Shown one piece after another: positions 63,240 through 64,000 of a stretch of 64,000 nt of DNA. Positions within the stretch are counted from its first letter, which is position 1, and each line of letters opens with the position of its first letter. The notes below the pieces were generated by a model. The model saw nothing but the letters and a program-made list of their open reading frames with translations, did not search any database and was not told where the DNA came from. The position numbers and the translations under genes were made by a program. Origin of the DNA: Larus michahellis (Eukaryota > Chordata > Aves > Charadriiformes > Laridae); NCBI RefSeq assembly GCF_964199755.1, contig NC_133901.1, positions 43,679,418 to 43,743,417 on the forward strand. The letters run 5' to 3'.

Positions 63240-64000
63240 GTCTGTGAGATGCAGCAGCACTGCTGTTGAGGAAACAAAACAAAACCAAACTCACATATAT
63301 GGACAATGGCAGAATTTCTGTAGTTCTATATGGGAGGAATTAAAAGTAAGGACATTTCTATTATAGCCACAGAAATGACATAAACTGAACTGAAAATACC
63401 AGGTAACCTTCCCAAAATGAAAGCAGTTTACCTACCCCCTCCCAATACAGGCTGGAGCTACTGCACAGCGTGAGTTGCATTACCTCAGTTCGTCACTGAA
63501 AGCACAGAAATATCTCCCAGACATTACCACTGGGGAAGATGTTAACATTTTGTCACAGTTTGTCATGAAAAAACTAAAAGCTTTCCTTTTTAGAGTGGAT
63601 ATTTTATCATTATGATTGGGCCTCGAATTCCTGGGAAGGAGGGGGAAGGAATTTTCCCTTTTATTAGTTCTAGATCAGTTACTTGTGATGGTGAGAGCCA
63701 CACCGTGACCAATGCTGTGTCTACTGCTGAAGAGAGCTGTGACTCCTTCCCCCCCTTCTTTCTCCTTCCCCAGAGGTAATTTTCAGCGCAGGTAGATATA
63801 CGAATAAGGTGAACTAACAGACATTTTATGGATCGTTTGTCATAGTTATGCCAAAGCAAGGAAACATCCAACTGCAGTTAAAGAAAGGTAAGAACTTTGG
63901 GAGGAAGCTTTAACGCTTCTACCTACTTGAGGCATGCATCCGACCTTTCCAGAGCCGGATTTAAAATAAAAATATTCTTGAACTATTTGAAAATTCCTTA
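63240..64000. other. Unique non-coding stretch to window end
   Basis: An A/C-rich patch at 63272-63290 lies about 30 bases beyond the CR1 5' end. The rest is unremarkable. A 93-codon minus-strand frame at 63590-63871 is unrecognised. Confidence 0.6.

Noticed and set aside
1..64000. Search for CRISPR arrays, tRNA or rRNA genes, and endogenous retrovirus LTRs or gag/pol/env-like reading frames
   Set aside because: No regularly spaced repeats, no paired A/B-box cloverleaf, and no LTR pair or retroviral motif was seen on either strand.

Overview
The window looks like non-coding nuclear DNA from a bird. It is AT-leaning and carries no operon-like gene packing. Its only recognisable interspersed repeats are four 5'-truncated CR1 LINE fragments. 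Their 3' ends show the typical avian CR1 signature: a TTGGACTAGATGA-like block, then a CCCTTCCAACCC-like block, then copies of ATTCTATG. CR1 also occurs in crocodilians and turtles. The low repeat load, the CR1 subtypes and the absence of any SINE point to a bird, probably Neoaves; this is inference from remembered family features, not a search.

No protein-coding gene, tRNA, rRNA or CRISPR array can be supported. The longest open stretch is about 149 codons (17288-17737, minus). It lies partly on a purine/pyrimidine-skewed tract, resembles no family I know, and is of a size expected by chance in 64 kb. The only protein-like translation is the C-terminal end of CR1 ORF2 at 53106-53478 (minus), which is broken by a frameshift and stops, plus a 23-residue in-frame ORF2 tail at 63162-63239 (minus). 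The window is therefore either intergenic (a gene desert) or lies inside very large introns. Short exons cannot be excluded by eye.

Layout. 1-12.7 kb: unique sequence with a strong G-quadruplex motif (2383-2401), a perfect 12-bp hairpin (5865-5893), a C-rich tract (8544-8563) and two long A runs near 10 kb. 12.7-14.0 kb: two plus-strand CR1 3' ends. 14.5-17.0 kb: A/C-rich low-complexity DNA, a GC-richer patch with two adjacent hairpins (15972-16007), and the longest homopolymer (31 T, 16305-16335). 17-53 kb: mostly unique sequence with T-rich tracts, a 20-bp palindrome (24188-24207), two CTCF-like motifs, a homeodomain-core-rich AT patch near 40.3 kb, and G4 motifs on opposite strands at 49.9 and 51.0 kb. 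53.0-53.5 kb: the largest CR1 fragment. 53.5-64 kb: AT-rich DNA with several candidate conserved non-coding stretches, a purine-rich tract, a 22-A run, and the last CR1 fragment at 63.1 kb.

I looked for an undescribed biological system and found none. The most useful leads are regulatory or structural: candidate conserved elements, CTCF-like motifs, G4 motifs, perfect hairpins, and a one-sided strand bias of A-then-C-rich tracts. All need comparative or experimental data.
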